The translations under genes were made by a program, and so were the position numbers. The notes beneath the pieces are model-generated. The model did not search any database. It saw only the letters and a list, made by a program, of their open reading frames with translations, and was not told where the DNA came from. Positions 49,951 through 58,380 of a stretch of DNA of 64,000 nt are shown piece by piece; the first letter of the stretch is position 1; the number at the start of each line of letters is the position of its first letter. Source of the stretch: Candidatus Aquidulcis sp. (lineage in GTDB: Bacteria; Chloroflexota; Anaerolineae; Anaerolineales; UBA4823); the NCBI GenBank assembly GCA_020723385.1, contig DYIZ01000003.1, positions 13,009 through 77,008 of the forward strand. The letters run 5' to 3'.

Positions 49951-52317
49951 ATGGAATTCTTCCTGTCGCAAATCTACGCCATTCTCACCACCTCCCCGGG
50001 CAGCCTGCTCTACCATGCCGTGCTGGCGATTTCGATTGCCATGGCTTTGCAGGCTTCGATCACCTACTGGCGCATCAGCGGGTTCCCCCAGGAGCGCCGC
50101 ATGGTCATCGGGCTTGGATTGCTCCTGCTGACCCAGGTCGCCTTGTTCGTGGCGTCTGGCCTGGTCTGGCAGGGAGTCGTCGAAGCATCCACGGTGTTTC
50201 CGCCTCTCGACCGGGCGGTCGCCTTGCTATGCTTCGTCATCATCGCCTGGCTGTGGATTTTCCCCGAGACCGCCCGCCTGGCGGATGCCGCCACCCTGCT
50301 GGTCATGCTGCTGATCGGGCTGGCCGCGGTCTTGGCGCTGGTGTGGTGGAACGGCCAAGGTAACGGCCAGCCATTCAACAGCACGTGGCCTGATTTTCTC
50401 GCCAACTCCTTGGCGCTGGTTATTGCCATTGGAAGCGGGCTGCTCCTGATAATCCGTCGGCCCAACAATTGGGGGATTGGCCTGGGCACACTGGGTATGC
50501 TTGCCGCCGGGCACTTGCTGGCGCTGCTCATACCCGCCCCTGAAGGGGACTACTATGGGATTATCCGCCTGACGCAAATTGCCGCCTACCCTTTGCTGCT
50601 GGCCATCCCCCAACGGTTTCCATTGATCAGCGAGACGCCGCCGGCTTCCTTCAAAACCCTGATCCACGAAAAGCCCCGCATCAGCGCCGATATCAAGGTG
50701 CTCCAGGCATTCCTCGAGCTGGCAGTCGAGCCATCCGCCGAAAAAGCCTCCCGCGACCTGACCCGCACCATCTCCCAAATGATGCTGGCCGATATCAGTT
50801 TGTTAATGCTGTCCTCCGCGGACGGGCAGCTCAGCATCATCTGCGGGTATGATTTGATCCGCGAGCTGCCGATCGAAGGTTTCTCGCTGGATGAGCGTCT
50901 GTACCCGGTGCTGTCCAACGCCCTGCGGCGCGGCCGCCCGCTGCGCCTCCCCGCCAGCAGCACCTCCCCCGATCTGCTCGGGCTGACGCGTGCCTTGAAT
51001 CTTGGCCGCAGCGTGGGGCATTTGCTGGTCGTCCCGCTCACCCACCCCGAGCAAGTACCCTCCCTGGGGATGATTCTACTCTCACCGTATTCGAATCGCG
51101 GCTGGACCACCGAAGATCAAACTTACCTGCAAAATTCTGCCGATGCCCTGGGCAAAATCCTGCTTCGAAACCAGGTATCGAGCACCCTCTCCGACGATCT
51201 GGGAACGACGCGCCAGACTCTCCAAACCGCGCTGACCCAGGCCGAGCAATACCAGCAAGAAAATCGCGAGCTTCTCAGCCAGGTGGAACAGGCGCGTGAC
51301 CAGGCCGCCCAGCAGCAATCCCGCGCCGAAAGCCTGGCGGCCATCGTCGCCGCGCAAGAGGATGCCCGCCAGACGATTGCCGAATTGCAAGCCGAGCTGG
51401 AGCGGCGGCAGTCGCAAGCCGCCAGCGCCCCGGCCAGCCTTTCCGGCGAGACCGAGCATCTCGAAAACGAGCTGCGCGCGGCGCTGGAAGAAACCGCCCG
51501 CCTGAGAGCAAAGCTTTCTGAGGCCGACCAGACCATCCTCAAATTGCGGGCCGCCGCCGAGAGCGCCACGCCGCCTGCCGAACAGGCCGAGGTGATCGCT
51601 TCCATCGCCCAGGAGCTGCGCCAGCCGATGTCGTCCATCGTTGGCTATACCGATCTGCTGCTTGGCGAGTCGGTGGGCATTTTGGGCGCATTGCAGCGCA
51701 AGTTTCTCGACCGGATCAAGGCCTCCACCGAACGGATGGGCGGATTGATCGAAGACCTGATTCAGGTCACCTCGCTCGATTCTGGAGAGATGGAGATCAG
51801 CCCCGAGACGGTCAATCTCAACTCGGTGATTGACGAGGCCATCGCTTACTCGGTGATGCGCCTGCGCGAGAAAAATATCACCATGCGGGTGGATCTGCCC
51901 GAGCAGTTGCCCTACGTGAAAGCCGACCGCGACGCATTGCAGCAAATTCTGATGCACCTGCTGCAAAACGCCGGCTCGGCCACCCCGGTCGAGGGAGAGA
52001 TCAGCCTGTCGGCGCGGGTGGAACGCGAGGACAGCAAGCCGGGCTATGTGCTGCTTCAGGTATCCGACACAGGCGGGGGCATTCCTGCCGATGATCTGCC
52101 GCGCGTCTTCTCACGCTTGTACCGGGCCGATAACCCGCTCATCCAGGGGGTCGGCGATACCGGCGTGGGGTTGTCCATCGTCAAGAAACTGGTCGAGGCG
52201 CACGGAGGCCGCATTTGGGTAGACAGCCAGATCGGGCAAGGCTCGACGTTCAGTGTGCTGCTGCCGCTGACGGCTTCCGCGCCGGTGAATAACAATCGTG
52301 GGGGGAATGCCGGATGA
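49951..52317 (+). CDS. Membrane histidine-kinase-like protein lacking the phospho-acceptor His
   Basis: A 788-residue protein. N-terminal seven or so TM helices (1-225), GAF-like domain about 255-410, long coiled coil about 415-535 ('EQYQQENRELLSQVEQARDQ' on), dimerisation domain about 545-610, HATPase_c about 650-770. In the H-box the expected His is Gln554: 'ASIAQELRQPMSSIVGY' where kinases have 'SHELRTPL'. The ATP-binding part looks intact (N-box 'LMHLLQNAGSATP', G1 'SDTGGGIPADDLP', G2 'GDTGVGLSIVKKLVEAHGG'). So autophosphorylation at this site is not possible. It overlaps the LysM gene by 4 bp (ATGA) and may be a signal-transducing pseudokinase for the wall genes downstream. Confidence 0.9.
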   Translation: MEFFLSQIYAILTTSPGSLLYHAVLAISIAMALQASITYWRISGFPQERRMVIGLGLLLLTQVALFVASGLVWQGVVEASTVFPPLDRAVALLCFVIIAWLWIFPETARLADAATLLVMLLIGLAAVLALVWWNGQGNGQPFNSTWPDFLANSLALVIAIGSGLLLIIRRPNNWGIGLGTLGMLAAGHLLALLIPAPEGDYYGIIRLTQIAAYPLLLAIPQRFPLISETPPASFKTLIHEKPRISADIKVLQAFLELAVEPSAEKASRDLTRTISQMMLADISLLMLSSADGQLSIICGYDLIRELPIEGFSLDERLYPVLSNALRRGRPLRLPASSTSPDLLGLTRALNLGRSVGHLLVVPLTHPEQVPSLGMILLSPYSNRGWTTEDQTYLQNSADALGKILLRNQVSSTLSDDLGTTRQTLQTALTQAEQYQQENRELLSQVEQARDQAAQQQSRAESLAAIVAAQEDARQTIAELQAELERRQSQAASAPASLSGETEHLENELRAALEETARLRAKLSEADQTILKLRAAAESATPPAEQAEVIASIAQELRQPMSSIVGYTDLLLGESVGILGALQRKFLDRIKASTERMGGLIEDLIQVTSLDSGEMEISPETVNLNSVIDEAIAYSVMRLREKNITMRVDLPEQLPYVKADRDALQQILMHLLQNAGSATPVEGEISLSARVEREDSKPGYVLLQVSDTGGGIPADDLPRVFSRLYRADNPLIQGVGDTGVGLSIVKKLVEAHGGRIWVDSQIGQGSTFSVLLPLTASAPVNNNRGGNAG

Positions 52318-53330
52318 AAGAAATCCGCCAGGTTTTGCTGGGCATCCTGGCAGCCTTGCTCTCCGCCGTCATCATCCTGGGCAGCTTTTTCCTGACCCTG
52401 ACGGAGAGTGGGATCAACGTGGCCCAAGGGGCCTCGCCAACTCCCACGAGCAGCCTGCCCCCCGCGGTCACGCCCACCCACACCGAGACGGCTCGCATCA
52501 TCGAGCCGACCCCTTCACCCGCGGGAGTCACCAGTCTGCCGGGGGCCAGCCCGTCTTTTACCCCAACGATCACACCCATCCCAACCGGCACACCGACCGG
52601 CACGCCGACACCCACCACAATTCCCACATCCGCCAACTGCCCGCCGCCCCCGGGATGGTCGCCGGTGACGGTGCAGGTGGGCGATACACTCGATTCCCTG
52701 GCGCAAACCTACAACACCACCCCCGAGGCGCTGGCCGCGGCGAACTGCCTGAGCACGACCAATCTGATACCAGGCATGATTTTGTATGTGCCGGGTGCGC
52801 CGCCCACCGAGCCGCCCATCCAATGCGGGCCGTATCCTGGCTGGGTCTTCTACACGGTGCGAGTGGGCGACACCTTGTACAGCATCGGCCAGGCTTATAA
52901 CGTCAGCGTCCAGCAGCTTCAGTTTGCGAATTGTTTGGGCAGTTCGACGCTGATCCGGGTCGGGCAGCGCCTGTATGTGCCCAACATTGCCACAAGAACG
53001 CCGGTGATTTCAAAGACCCCCACCAGCGGGCCAACCGATACACCCACAGCCACACCCGGCCCGATCAGCAATACACCCACCGCGACTCCTTCGTCGGCGC
53101 CGGACACCCCTATTCCGACCGCTACACCCACACGGACTGCAACAGAGCCAATAATTTTGGATACCGATACGCCGACTCCCACCCCTACGCCAACAGGGAC
53201 AGAGACAGCGACGCCGACATCCACGGCGACTGAAACACCCGCGCCAAGCGAAACGCCTACTCCCACTGCCACTGAAACCGAAACGCCGGAACCGACCGAG
53301 ACCCCGACGCCTACGGCAACGGCGACTTGA
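52314..53330 (+). CDS. Double-LysM wall-binding protein
   Basis: A 338-residue single-pass or secreted protein. N-terminal TM/signal about 8-28. A Pro/Thr linker follows. LysM1 about 118-160 ('[20 protein letters not shown]', '[11 protein letters not shown]') and LysM2 about 179-223 ('[20 protein letters not shown]', '[11 protein letters not shown]') are each preceded by 'CPP/CGPYPGW'. The tail (230-338) is Thr/Pro/Glu repeats that grow by 6-12 bp duplications. LysM binds N-acetylglucosamine of peptidoglycan. No catalytic domain is present. It overlaps the kinase-like gene by ATGA, implying coupled expression. Confidence 0.9.
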   Translation: MKEIRQVLLGILAALLSAVIILGSFFLTLTESGINVAQGASPTPTSSLPPAVTPTHTETARIIEPTPSPAGVTSLPGASPSFTPTITPIPTGTPTGTPTPTTIPTSANCPPPPGWSPVTVQVGDTLDSLAQTYNTTPEALAAANCLSTTNLIPGMILYVPGAPPTEPPIQCGPYPGWVFYTVRVGDTLYSIGQAYNVSVQQLQFANCLGSSTLIRVGQRLYVPNIATRTPVISKTPTSGPTDTPTATPGPISNTPTATPSSAPDTPIPTATPTRTATEPIILDTDTPTPTPTPTGTETATPTSTATETPAPSETPTPTATETETPEPTETPTPTATAT

Positions 53331-53375
53331 GGCGGCAGATCATCAGGAATGATTTTGCTCAGACGAGACTAAATT

Positions 53376-53427
53376 CAGGCGCTGAAGCGCTCACTACGAA
53401 CCTGGCGCTGATGCGCCTGCTACGAAA
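53376..53427. repeat. Tandem GGCGCTGAxGCGCC hairpin spacer repeat
   Basis: Two near-copies of CAGGCGCTGAAGCGCTCACTACGAA, each a small hairpin (GGCGCTGA-GCGCC) followed by ACGAAAC/ACGAACC. It lies between the LysM and LCP genes. Confidence 0.6.
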
Positions 53428-53454
53428 CCGAAAGATGATTTACTGGATCAATTT

Positions 53455-54558
53455 ATGCACTCACGAAATCGCGCTCTATGGCTGATCATTGCTTTGCTGC
53501 CCTTAGCCTGCGCGCTGCCCACGATTGCGACTCCCATCGCGCCGGGAACGGGCGGCGGCAGCGGCGGTCCGGTGTTCGTCTTCGCGCCCGCCAATGCGAC
53601 CCCCACAGCAACGCCTTTTCAGCCATCCGCACCCACGCCCACTTACATTCCCACCAACCAGCCGACGCCCACTGTCTTTATCCCTCCCACGGCGGAACTG
53701 CCAGAAATCGTCGAGCCGGTGGCTAAATCCTGGGATGATTATCCCGGCCCAACCGTCTGGCCCGACATTGACATTCCTGCGCCAACCGGGATTCTGGCGC
53801 AGCCCGAAGGGCAGGTGACCATCCTGCTGCTCGGCTCCGACCAGCGGCCTTCCGATGGCGGCTTGCGCACCGACACGATTCTGCTGCTGACGCTGAACAC
53901 AAAGGAAGGGACGGTCAATATCACCTCGTTCCCGCGTGATTTGTACGTGTACATCCCTGGCTGGACGGTGCAGCGCATCAACACAGCCTACGGCTTTGGC
54001 GGGTTCGAATCACTGGCGCTGACGCTCGAGTACAATTTTGGGGTTCACCCTGACCATTACGTGATGATCAATTTCAGCTCTTTCAAAGAGGTGATTGACA
54101 GCCTGGGCGGGATCAACGTCAATGTGGCGGCGCCCCTGACCGATCACCGCGACGCCTACGGGGATTACACCGTTCCGGCAGGGATCGTCACCATGGATGG
54201 GGAAACAGCCTTGTGGTACGTACGCGCTCGCTACACCACCAGCGACTTCGACCGCGGGCGGCGGCAGCAAGAAGTGCTGCAAGCAATCTTCGAAAAGCTG
54301 CTCAGCCTGGACGCCATCGAACGCGCTCCCGATTTGTATGATATCTACCGTCAGAACGTGACCACCGACATGACGTTCGACCAAATGGCCGAGCTGGCGC
54401 CCCTGGCGGTGCAGTTGCGCGATACATCGCGCATCCATCATTATTTCATTGGGCCAGAGACTGTGATGAACTGGGTCAACTACAGCGGCGCGCAGGTGCT
54501 GCTGCCCATCCGCGATGCGGTGCTGGAAGTGATGAAACAGGCGTTGAACAGCCCGTAA
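53455..54558 (+). CDS. LytR-CpsA-Psr (LCP) family wall ligase
   Basis: A 367-residue membrane-anchored protein. Signal-type N-terminus, Thr/Pro stalk (about 45-90), LCP catalytic domain about 125-285. Conserved elements: 'TILLLGSDQRPSDGGLRTDT' (Asp of the pyrophosphate site), 'NITSFPRDLYVYIPGW' (Arg-Asp pair), 'INTAYGFGG', and 'GETALWYVRARYTTSDFDRG' with the following Arg pair 'RRQQEVL'. LCP enzymes move undecaprenyl-linked glycopolymers onto peptidoglycan. It follows the LysM gene by about 120 nt on the same strand. The extra C-terminal region (286-367) is common to Chloroflexi-type members. Confidence 0.92.
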   Translation: MHSRNRALWLIIALLPLACALPTIATPIAPGTGGGSGGPVFVFAPANATPTATPFQPSAPTPTYIPTNQPTPTVFIPPTAELPEIVEPVAKSWDDYPGPTVWPDIDIPAPTGILAQPEGQVTILLLGSDQRPSDGGLRTDTILLLTLNTKEGTVNITSFPRDLYVYIPGWTVQRINTAYGFGGFESLALTLEYNFGVHPDHYVMINFSSFKEVIDSLGGINVNVAAPLTDHRDAYGDYTVPAGIVTMDGETALWYVRARYTTSDFDRGRRQQEVLQAIFEKLLSLDAIERAPDLYDIYRQNVTTDMTFDQMAELAPLAVQLRDTSRIHHYFIGPETVMNWVNYSGAQVLLPIRDAVLEVMKQALNSP

Positions 54559-54574
54559 CTCAGGAGGAACGAAG

Positions 54575-54856
54575 ATGCAATGGTCTGAAATACGCAAAAC
54601 CCATCCTGATGAATGGCTTGTTATAGAGGCCATACAAGCCCACACAACACCTACGAATCAGCGTCAATTAGATAGGATCGCGGTTATTGAACAGTGTATT
54701 GATGGCATCAGCGCCATACATAGCTATCGTCGCCTTCACCAACTATACCCTACTCGTGAATTCTATTTTGTGCATACTCATCGAGAAGAACTCGATATTC
54801 GCGAGCAACAATGGTTGGGTATCAGGAGAAGTTATGCAGCTAACATTGAAAGATAA
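54575..54856 (+). CDS. Small partner of the retropepsin-like protease
   Basis: A 93-residue soluble protein. No family recognised with certainty. 'MQWSEIRKTHPDEWLVIEAI' then 'AHTTPTNQRQLDRIAVIEQC', 'LHQLYPTREFYFVHTHREEL', 'DIREQQWLGIRR'. It overlaps the following aspartyl-protease gene by 23 bp. From memory, similarly sized genes precede single-domain retropepsin-like genes in cyanobacteria and Chloroflexi; the function is unknown. AT-richer than the flanking wall genes, so the pair may be transferred together. AGGAGG lies upstream of its ATG. Confidence 0.75.
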   Translation: MQWSEIRKTHPDEWLVIEAIQAHTTPTNQRQLDRIAVIEQCIDGISAIHSYRRLHQLYPTREFYFVHTHREELDIREQQWLGIRRSYAANIER

Positions 54857-55217
54857 CCTCCCTTTCGTGACTGTTGTGGTGACTCATAAAGGGCAAGCTA
54901 TTGAAATAACAAATGTTCTAGTTGATACAGGATCAGGGTCTACAATATTGTCAGCCGATGCAATGCAGGTTATTCAAATCACACCCTCGCCTGAAGATAC
55001 ACTATATATTATCCGTGGTATCGGAGGAAATGAGGTTGTCTACTCACATCGAGTAGAAAACATAAGAATTGGTGAAGGGAATATCAGCAATTTTGAAATC
55101 GAGATCGGGGGTATGGATTATGGCTTTGAGATTAACGGCATTATTGGAATGGATTATCTTGTACAAACGGGAGCGATTATCAATTTGCAGGATACGATAA
55201 TCGAGTTTGCAGGATAA
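54834..55217 (+). CDS. Retropepsin-like aspartic protease (single domain)
   Basis: A 127-residue single-domain aspartic protease like viral retropepsin, which works as a dimer. Active-site Asp31 in 'VLVDTGSGSTILSADAM' (DTG-S). The second-half landmark is 'INGIIGMDYLVQTGAIIN', matching the 'ILG/IIG-MD' loop of cellular retropepsins (SASP/RC1339-type). ATG 54834 has AGGAGA upstream. The longer frame would add sequence from the overlapping gene. No signal peptide, so it should act in the cytoplasm. Substrate unknown; the 93-residue partner is a candidate. Confidence 0.85.
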   Translation: MQLTLKDNLPFVTVVVTHKGQAIEITNVLVDTGSGSTILSADAMQVIQITPSPEDTLYIIRGIGGNEVVYSHRVENIRIGEGNISNFEIEIGGMDYGFEINGIIGMDYLVQTGAIINLQDTIIEFAG

Positions 55218-55242
55218 GCGATATAACATTTTAGGAGGAAAC

Positions 55243-56346
55243 ATGACTATACTGCAAGGCAAAGGCTTTTACACCTGGAAGCTGCCCAACTGCGAGGGCG
55301 GAGACCCCAATGCTTTCGCCGCACAGGCCAAGAGCGCCGGGCTGACGCATGTTCTCATTAAAATCGCCGATGGCGTCACCGTCTATAATGGCAACTGGGG
55401 CGATCCCAAGGACTACGTCACGCCTATCGTCGAGGCGCTCAAAGGGCGCGGTATCCAGGTTTGGGGCTGGCACTATGTTTATGGCAAAGACCCCATCGGC
55501 GAGGCCAACCGCGCCATCCAGCGCGCCCAACAATTGCAGGTGGACGGCTACGCCATTGACGCCGAGAAGGAATACAAGGAACCCGGTAAAGGTGAAGCCG
55601 CCAAGAAATTCATGGCCCAGTTGCGCACGGGCCTGCCCAACCTGCCGGTGGCGCTCAGTTCGTACCGCTTCCCATCCTATCACCCCCAACTGCCGTGGAA
55701 AGAATTTCTCGACAAGTGCGACATCAATATGCCCCAGGTATACTGGATGCAGGCGCATAACGCCGGCGATCAGCTCACTCGCTGCGTGCGCGAATTTCAA
55801 GCAATGACGCCCTACCGCCCGGTCATCCCCACCGGGGCGGCATTCCGCGAGGGCGGCTGGCAGCCCACAGTGAGCGAGGTGATGGATTTTCTCCAGACGG
55901 CGCAAAGTCTCAACCTGAGCGCGGCCAACTTTTGGGAGTGGGGCGATGCCCGCTCGGGAGTGCTTCCCGGTGTGTGGGAAGCCATCAGCGCCTTCCCGTG
56001 GGGCGGGGTCACTCCCCCGCAGGACATCTGCGAAAAATTCATCGCCGCACTCAACACACACGACCCCAACAAAGTCACCGAGTTGTACAATTCCACTGCC
56101 GTTCACGTCACATCAGCCCGCACCATCCAAGGCACCGAAAAGATCCGCACCTGGTACACCAGCCTGCTGACGCAGCTCCTGCCGAATGCCAAGTTCACCC
56201 TCACCGGCTTTTCCGGTACGGGCAGTTCCCGTCACCTGACCTGGACCGCCACCTCGTCCGGCGGGAACGTGCAAAACGGCAACGACACCTTCGGGCTGCT
56301 CAACGATAAAATAGCCTATCATTACGCCTTCTTTACCATAAAATAA
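55243..56346 (+). CDS. TIM-barrel glycoside-hydrolase-like protein with NTF2-like tail
   Basis: A 367-residue protein. Residues about 5-250 form a TIM-barrel similar to GH25-like/DUF1906 folds ('GKGFYTWKLPNCEGGDPNAF', 'LTHVLIKIADGVTVYNGNWG', 'VWGWHYVYGKDPIGEANRAI', 'VDGYAIDAEKEYKEPGKGEA', 'INMPQVYWM'). The DAE-type acidic pair in 'YAIDAEKEY' could be catalytic. Residues about 262-367 resemble an NTF2/SnoaL-like domain ('CEKFIAALNTHDPNKVTELY', 'GTEKIRTWYTSLL'). ATG 55243 has GGAGG upstream. There is no signal peptide, odd for a wall hydrolase. The barrel/NTF2 fusion is uncommon. Confidence 0.75.
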   Translation: MTILQGKGFYTWKLPNCEGGDPNAFAAQAKSAGLTHVLIKIADGVTVYNGNWGDPKDYVTPIVEALKGRGIQVWGWHYVYGKDPIGEANRAIQRAQQLQVDGYAIDAEKEYKEPGKGEAAKKFMAQLRTGLPNLPVALSSYRFPSYHPQLPWKEFLDKCDINMPQVYWMQAHNAGDQLTRCVREFQAMTPYRPVIPTGAAFREGGWQPTVSEVMDFLQTAQSLNLSAANFWEWGDARSGVLPGVWEAISAFPWGGVTPPQDICEKFIAALNTHDPNKVTELYNSTAVHVTSARTIQGTEKIRTWYTSLLTQLLPNAKFTLTGFSGTGSSRHLTWTATSSGGNVQNGNDTFGLLNDKIAYHYAFFTIK

Positions 56347-56358
56347 TACCGAAGTGAG

Positions 56359-56411
56359 CCGGAATTTTGATATTGGTACGTGCTTCGCACGTACCAATAT
56401 CAAAATTCCGG
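56359..56411 (+). terminator. Long-stem terminator
   Basis: Perfect 25-bp stem starting CCGGAATTTTGATATTGG with a TTC triloop, just after the TIM-barrel gene. It is followed by TTTATTCC. Shape matches the stems at 8209, 30002 and 38416. Confidence 0.75.
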
Positions 56412-56427
56412 TTTATTCCTAAAAACC

Positions 56428-57663
56428 TTGACGCTTTCCCCTCATTCGTCTTTCCCTGTACGCCGGAACCTGGTTTCCCGTCTGGAAACCAGGTTTTTTA
56501 TCGCGGGATTGATCCTCGTCATCCTGGCCGGATGCGCCGCGCCGACCGCCAGCAGTCCCACGCCGGCGGCGATCAGCGCCTCCCCGGTTGCCACGCGGGT
56601 CCCGCTGACCGTCACCCCCTCCCAGGCCCCGACCGAAACGCCCTCTCCATCACCCACCGTTACCCCCAGCGGGACGCCGACTCCCACCGTTATCCCGTCC
56701 CCCACGCTCATCCCGCCGACGCTGCCTGTTTTCACCACCCGGCTGATTCGGACAGGCGTCTTGCCGCAAGCCTACATCGCCAACCCTTGCGAGGCGCTGC
56801 GCCTGCGCTGGTCGCAGGAGGGCAGCCTGCCGGGGACGGTGGTCGTGCCGATCATGTTTCACAGCATCGTCAAAGATGGCACCACCATCGGCAACGTGAT
56901 GGACATCACCGAGCAGCAGTTCAAGGATTTCGTGGCTTACGCCAGTTACTGGGGGTTCGAGACGGTCACCACCGCGCAATTGACTGCCTTTCTCGAAACG
57001 AACGCCCCCATCCCGCCGCGCGCCATGATCATGATTTTCGATGACCGGCGGGTTGGTGTGATGCGCGAGCATGTGATGCCCGTTCTCGAAGAGCAAGGGT
57101 GGACGGCGACCCTGGCCTATATCACCGGCCCGGTGGTGACTGAAACCGAATGGGAGGCCGTGAAAGCGTTGGCGGCGACTGGGCGGGTGGATGTGCAGGC
57201 GCACGGCTACCTGCACACCGGGGAGACCTACTTCACCGAATTTTCCACCGACGAGGTGATCCACCAGGAAATTGACAACCCGGTGACGGTGATTGAATCG
57301 CACTTTGGCGCGCCACCATTAGCATTCATCTGGCCGGGAGGGAATTTCATCAGCCGGGCTGTGACGGTTGCCCGCCAGGCCGGTTACCACCTGGGATTCA
57401 CGATCAATTCCCGCGGGCCGGTGTTGTTTAACTGGATTCCATTGGGGGTAGAAGAACGGGCGATGAACGACCCGTTGATGGTGCTGCCGCGCGCCTGGAG
57501 TTACTCGGCTACCGTCAATCTGTACGAAGCAGTGCAGATCGGCGATCTGGTGAGGGCTGATGCAGTGCAAAATTACGCCAGCGAGGCAGATTATTATCAA
57601 ACGTATTGCGGAGGGGAATTACCGCTAATGCCAGAGGGATTGATGCCCACCCCAACGCCGTGA
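56428..57663 (+). CDS. Polysaccharide deacetylase-like lipoprotein
   Basis: A lipoprotein of about 411 residues. The start is uncertain: the GTG at 56380 lies inside the terminator hairpin, and no ATG is in frame before the signal peptide, so TTG 56428 is taken, without a clear ribosome-binding site. Basic n-region, then 'FFIAGLILVILAGC' with lipobox Cys. A Thr/Pro stalk follows. Carbohydrate-esterase-4-like domain: 'VVPIMFHSIVKDG', 'MIMIFDDRRVG' (metal Asp), 'VDVQAHGYLHTGE' (His-x3-His type), 'LAFIWPGGNF' (RPPYG-equivalent). Such enzymes deacetylate peptidoglycan or exopolysaccharide. It nearly touches the convergent mazF gene. Confidence 0.82.
   Translation: MTLSPHSSFPVRRNLVSRLETRFFIAGLILVILAGCAAPTASSPTPAAISASPVATRVPLTVTPSQAPTETPSPSPTVTPSGTPTPTVIPSPTLIPPTLPVFTTRLIRTGVLPQAYIANPCEALRLRWSQEGSLPGTVVVPIMFHSIVKDGTTIGNVMDITEQQFKDFVAYASYWGFETVTTAQLTAFLETNAPIPPRAMIMIFDDRRVGVMREHVMPVLEEQGWTATLAYITGPVVTETEWEAVKALAATGRVDVQAHGYLHTGETYFTEFSTDEVIHQEIDNPVTVIESHFGAPPLAFIWPGGNFISRAVTVARQAGYHLGFTINSRGPVLFNWIPLGVEERAMNDPLMVLPRAWSYSATVNLYEAVQIGDLVRADAVQNYASEADYYQTYCGGELPLMPEGLMPTPTP
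56467..56499 (+). promoter_or_regulatory. Terminator-like hairpin inside the deacetylase signal-peptide region
   Basis: Perfect 12-bp stem AACCTGGTTTCC / GGAAACCAGGTT with a CGTCT loop and six T. It has the form of an intrinsic terminator but codes for part of the signal peptide. Confidence 0.55.
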
Positions 57664-57669
57664 ACAGCC

Positions 57670-57993
57670 TCATTCCGCGAAGATTTCGGCCAAGATTTCC
57701 AGCGTATGCTTTTGAGTATCGTCATTAATCCGCCCCAATTTCTTCACCAAACGCGCTTTATCCACCGTTCGCAACTGATCCAGCACGATTTGCCCGTCTT
57801 TACCCAGGAAGTGGCACACGACTCGGGTTGGGTAGTCTCGTCCCATTGTTGTCATGGGAGCAATAATGATCGTGGCGATATGCGCGTTCATCTCATCTGG
57901 GGAAATAACCAGACAGGGGCGAGTCTTCTGGATTTCACTGCCAACTGTCAGATCAAGGTTGACGAGGTAAACATCGAATCGTTTGATTACCAT
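57670..57993 (-). CDS. mazF: MazF/PemK-type endoribonuclease toxin
   Basis: A 107-residue CcdB/PemK-fold toxin. It cleaves mRNA at short motifs unless bound by its antitoxin. Landmarks: 'RFDVYLVNLDLTVGSEIQKT', 'RPCLVISPDEMN', 'IIIAPMTTMGRDYPTRV', 'GQIVLDQLRTVDKARLVKK'. The conserved 'RP' and 'DQ-RTVD' residues of active MazF are present. It overlaps the antitoxin gene end, so translation is coupled. ATG 57993 (MVIKRF) is preferred over 57999 by spacing to GAGGAAG. Convergent to the deacetylase gene with only 6 nt between stops. Confidence 0.93.
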   Translation of the reverse strand: MVIKRFDVYLVNLDLTVGSEIQKTRPCLVISPDEMNAHIATIIIAPMTTMGRDYPTRVVCHFLGKDGQIVLDQLRTVDKARLVKKLGRINDDTQKHTLEILAEIFAE

Positions 57994-58247
57994 TCCCATT
58001 CTTCCTCATCCCAGCGACTCGACCTCATCTCTTCTAGCAAACGATCGTCGCCCTGTTGAGCCATTTGCACAAACTTCACTTCCCACCCCTGGCGCGGTTT
58101 TCGAGCGGAATGAATGATCAACCGGTCGCCTTCTAGGGTCATTTCGACCTCGTCAACCAGCCCAGCCTGTTCCAGCAGTGCGCGAGGGATACGGATGCCG
58201 CGCGAATTACCAATCTTGATAATCTTTGAGCGTACAAACGTTTCCAT
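57987..58247 (-). CDS. mazE: MazE/AbrB-type antitoxin
   Basis: An 86-residue antitoxin with an N-terminal AbrB/SpoVT swapped-hairpin DNA-binding domain ('SKIIKIGNSRGIRIPRALLE', 'VEMTLEGDRLIIHS') and an acidic, Trp-rich C-terminus ('WDEEEWEW') likely to block MazF. ATG 58247 is chosen by GAGGAG upstream; the longer frame is rejected. Its stop overlaps the toxin start by 7 bp. Such pairs autorepress; no operator palindrome was noticed. Confidence 0.92.
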   Translation of the reverse strand: METFVRSKIIKIGNSRGIRIPRALLEQAGLVDEVEMTLEGDRLIIHSARKPRQGWEVKFVQMAQQGDDRLLEEMRSSRWDEEEWEW

Positions 58248-58380
58248 AGTCAAACTCCTCTGTAATAAACGTAACCACATTGTAATCACGCGATGAGCGA
58301 AAGTCAAGAGGCTCATCAGGCATGTTTCGGCTGCACTCAACACGCCTGATGACAGACTACGCAATCTGTCTGCAATGGGA

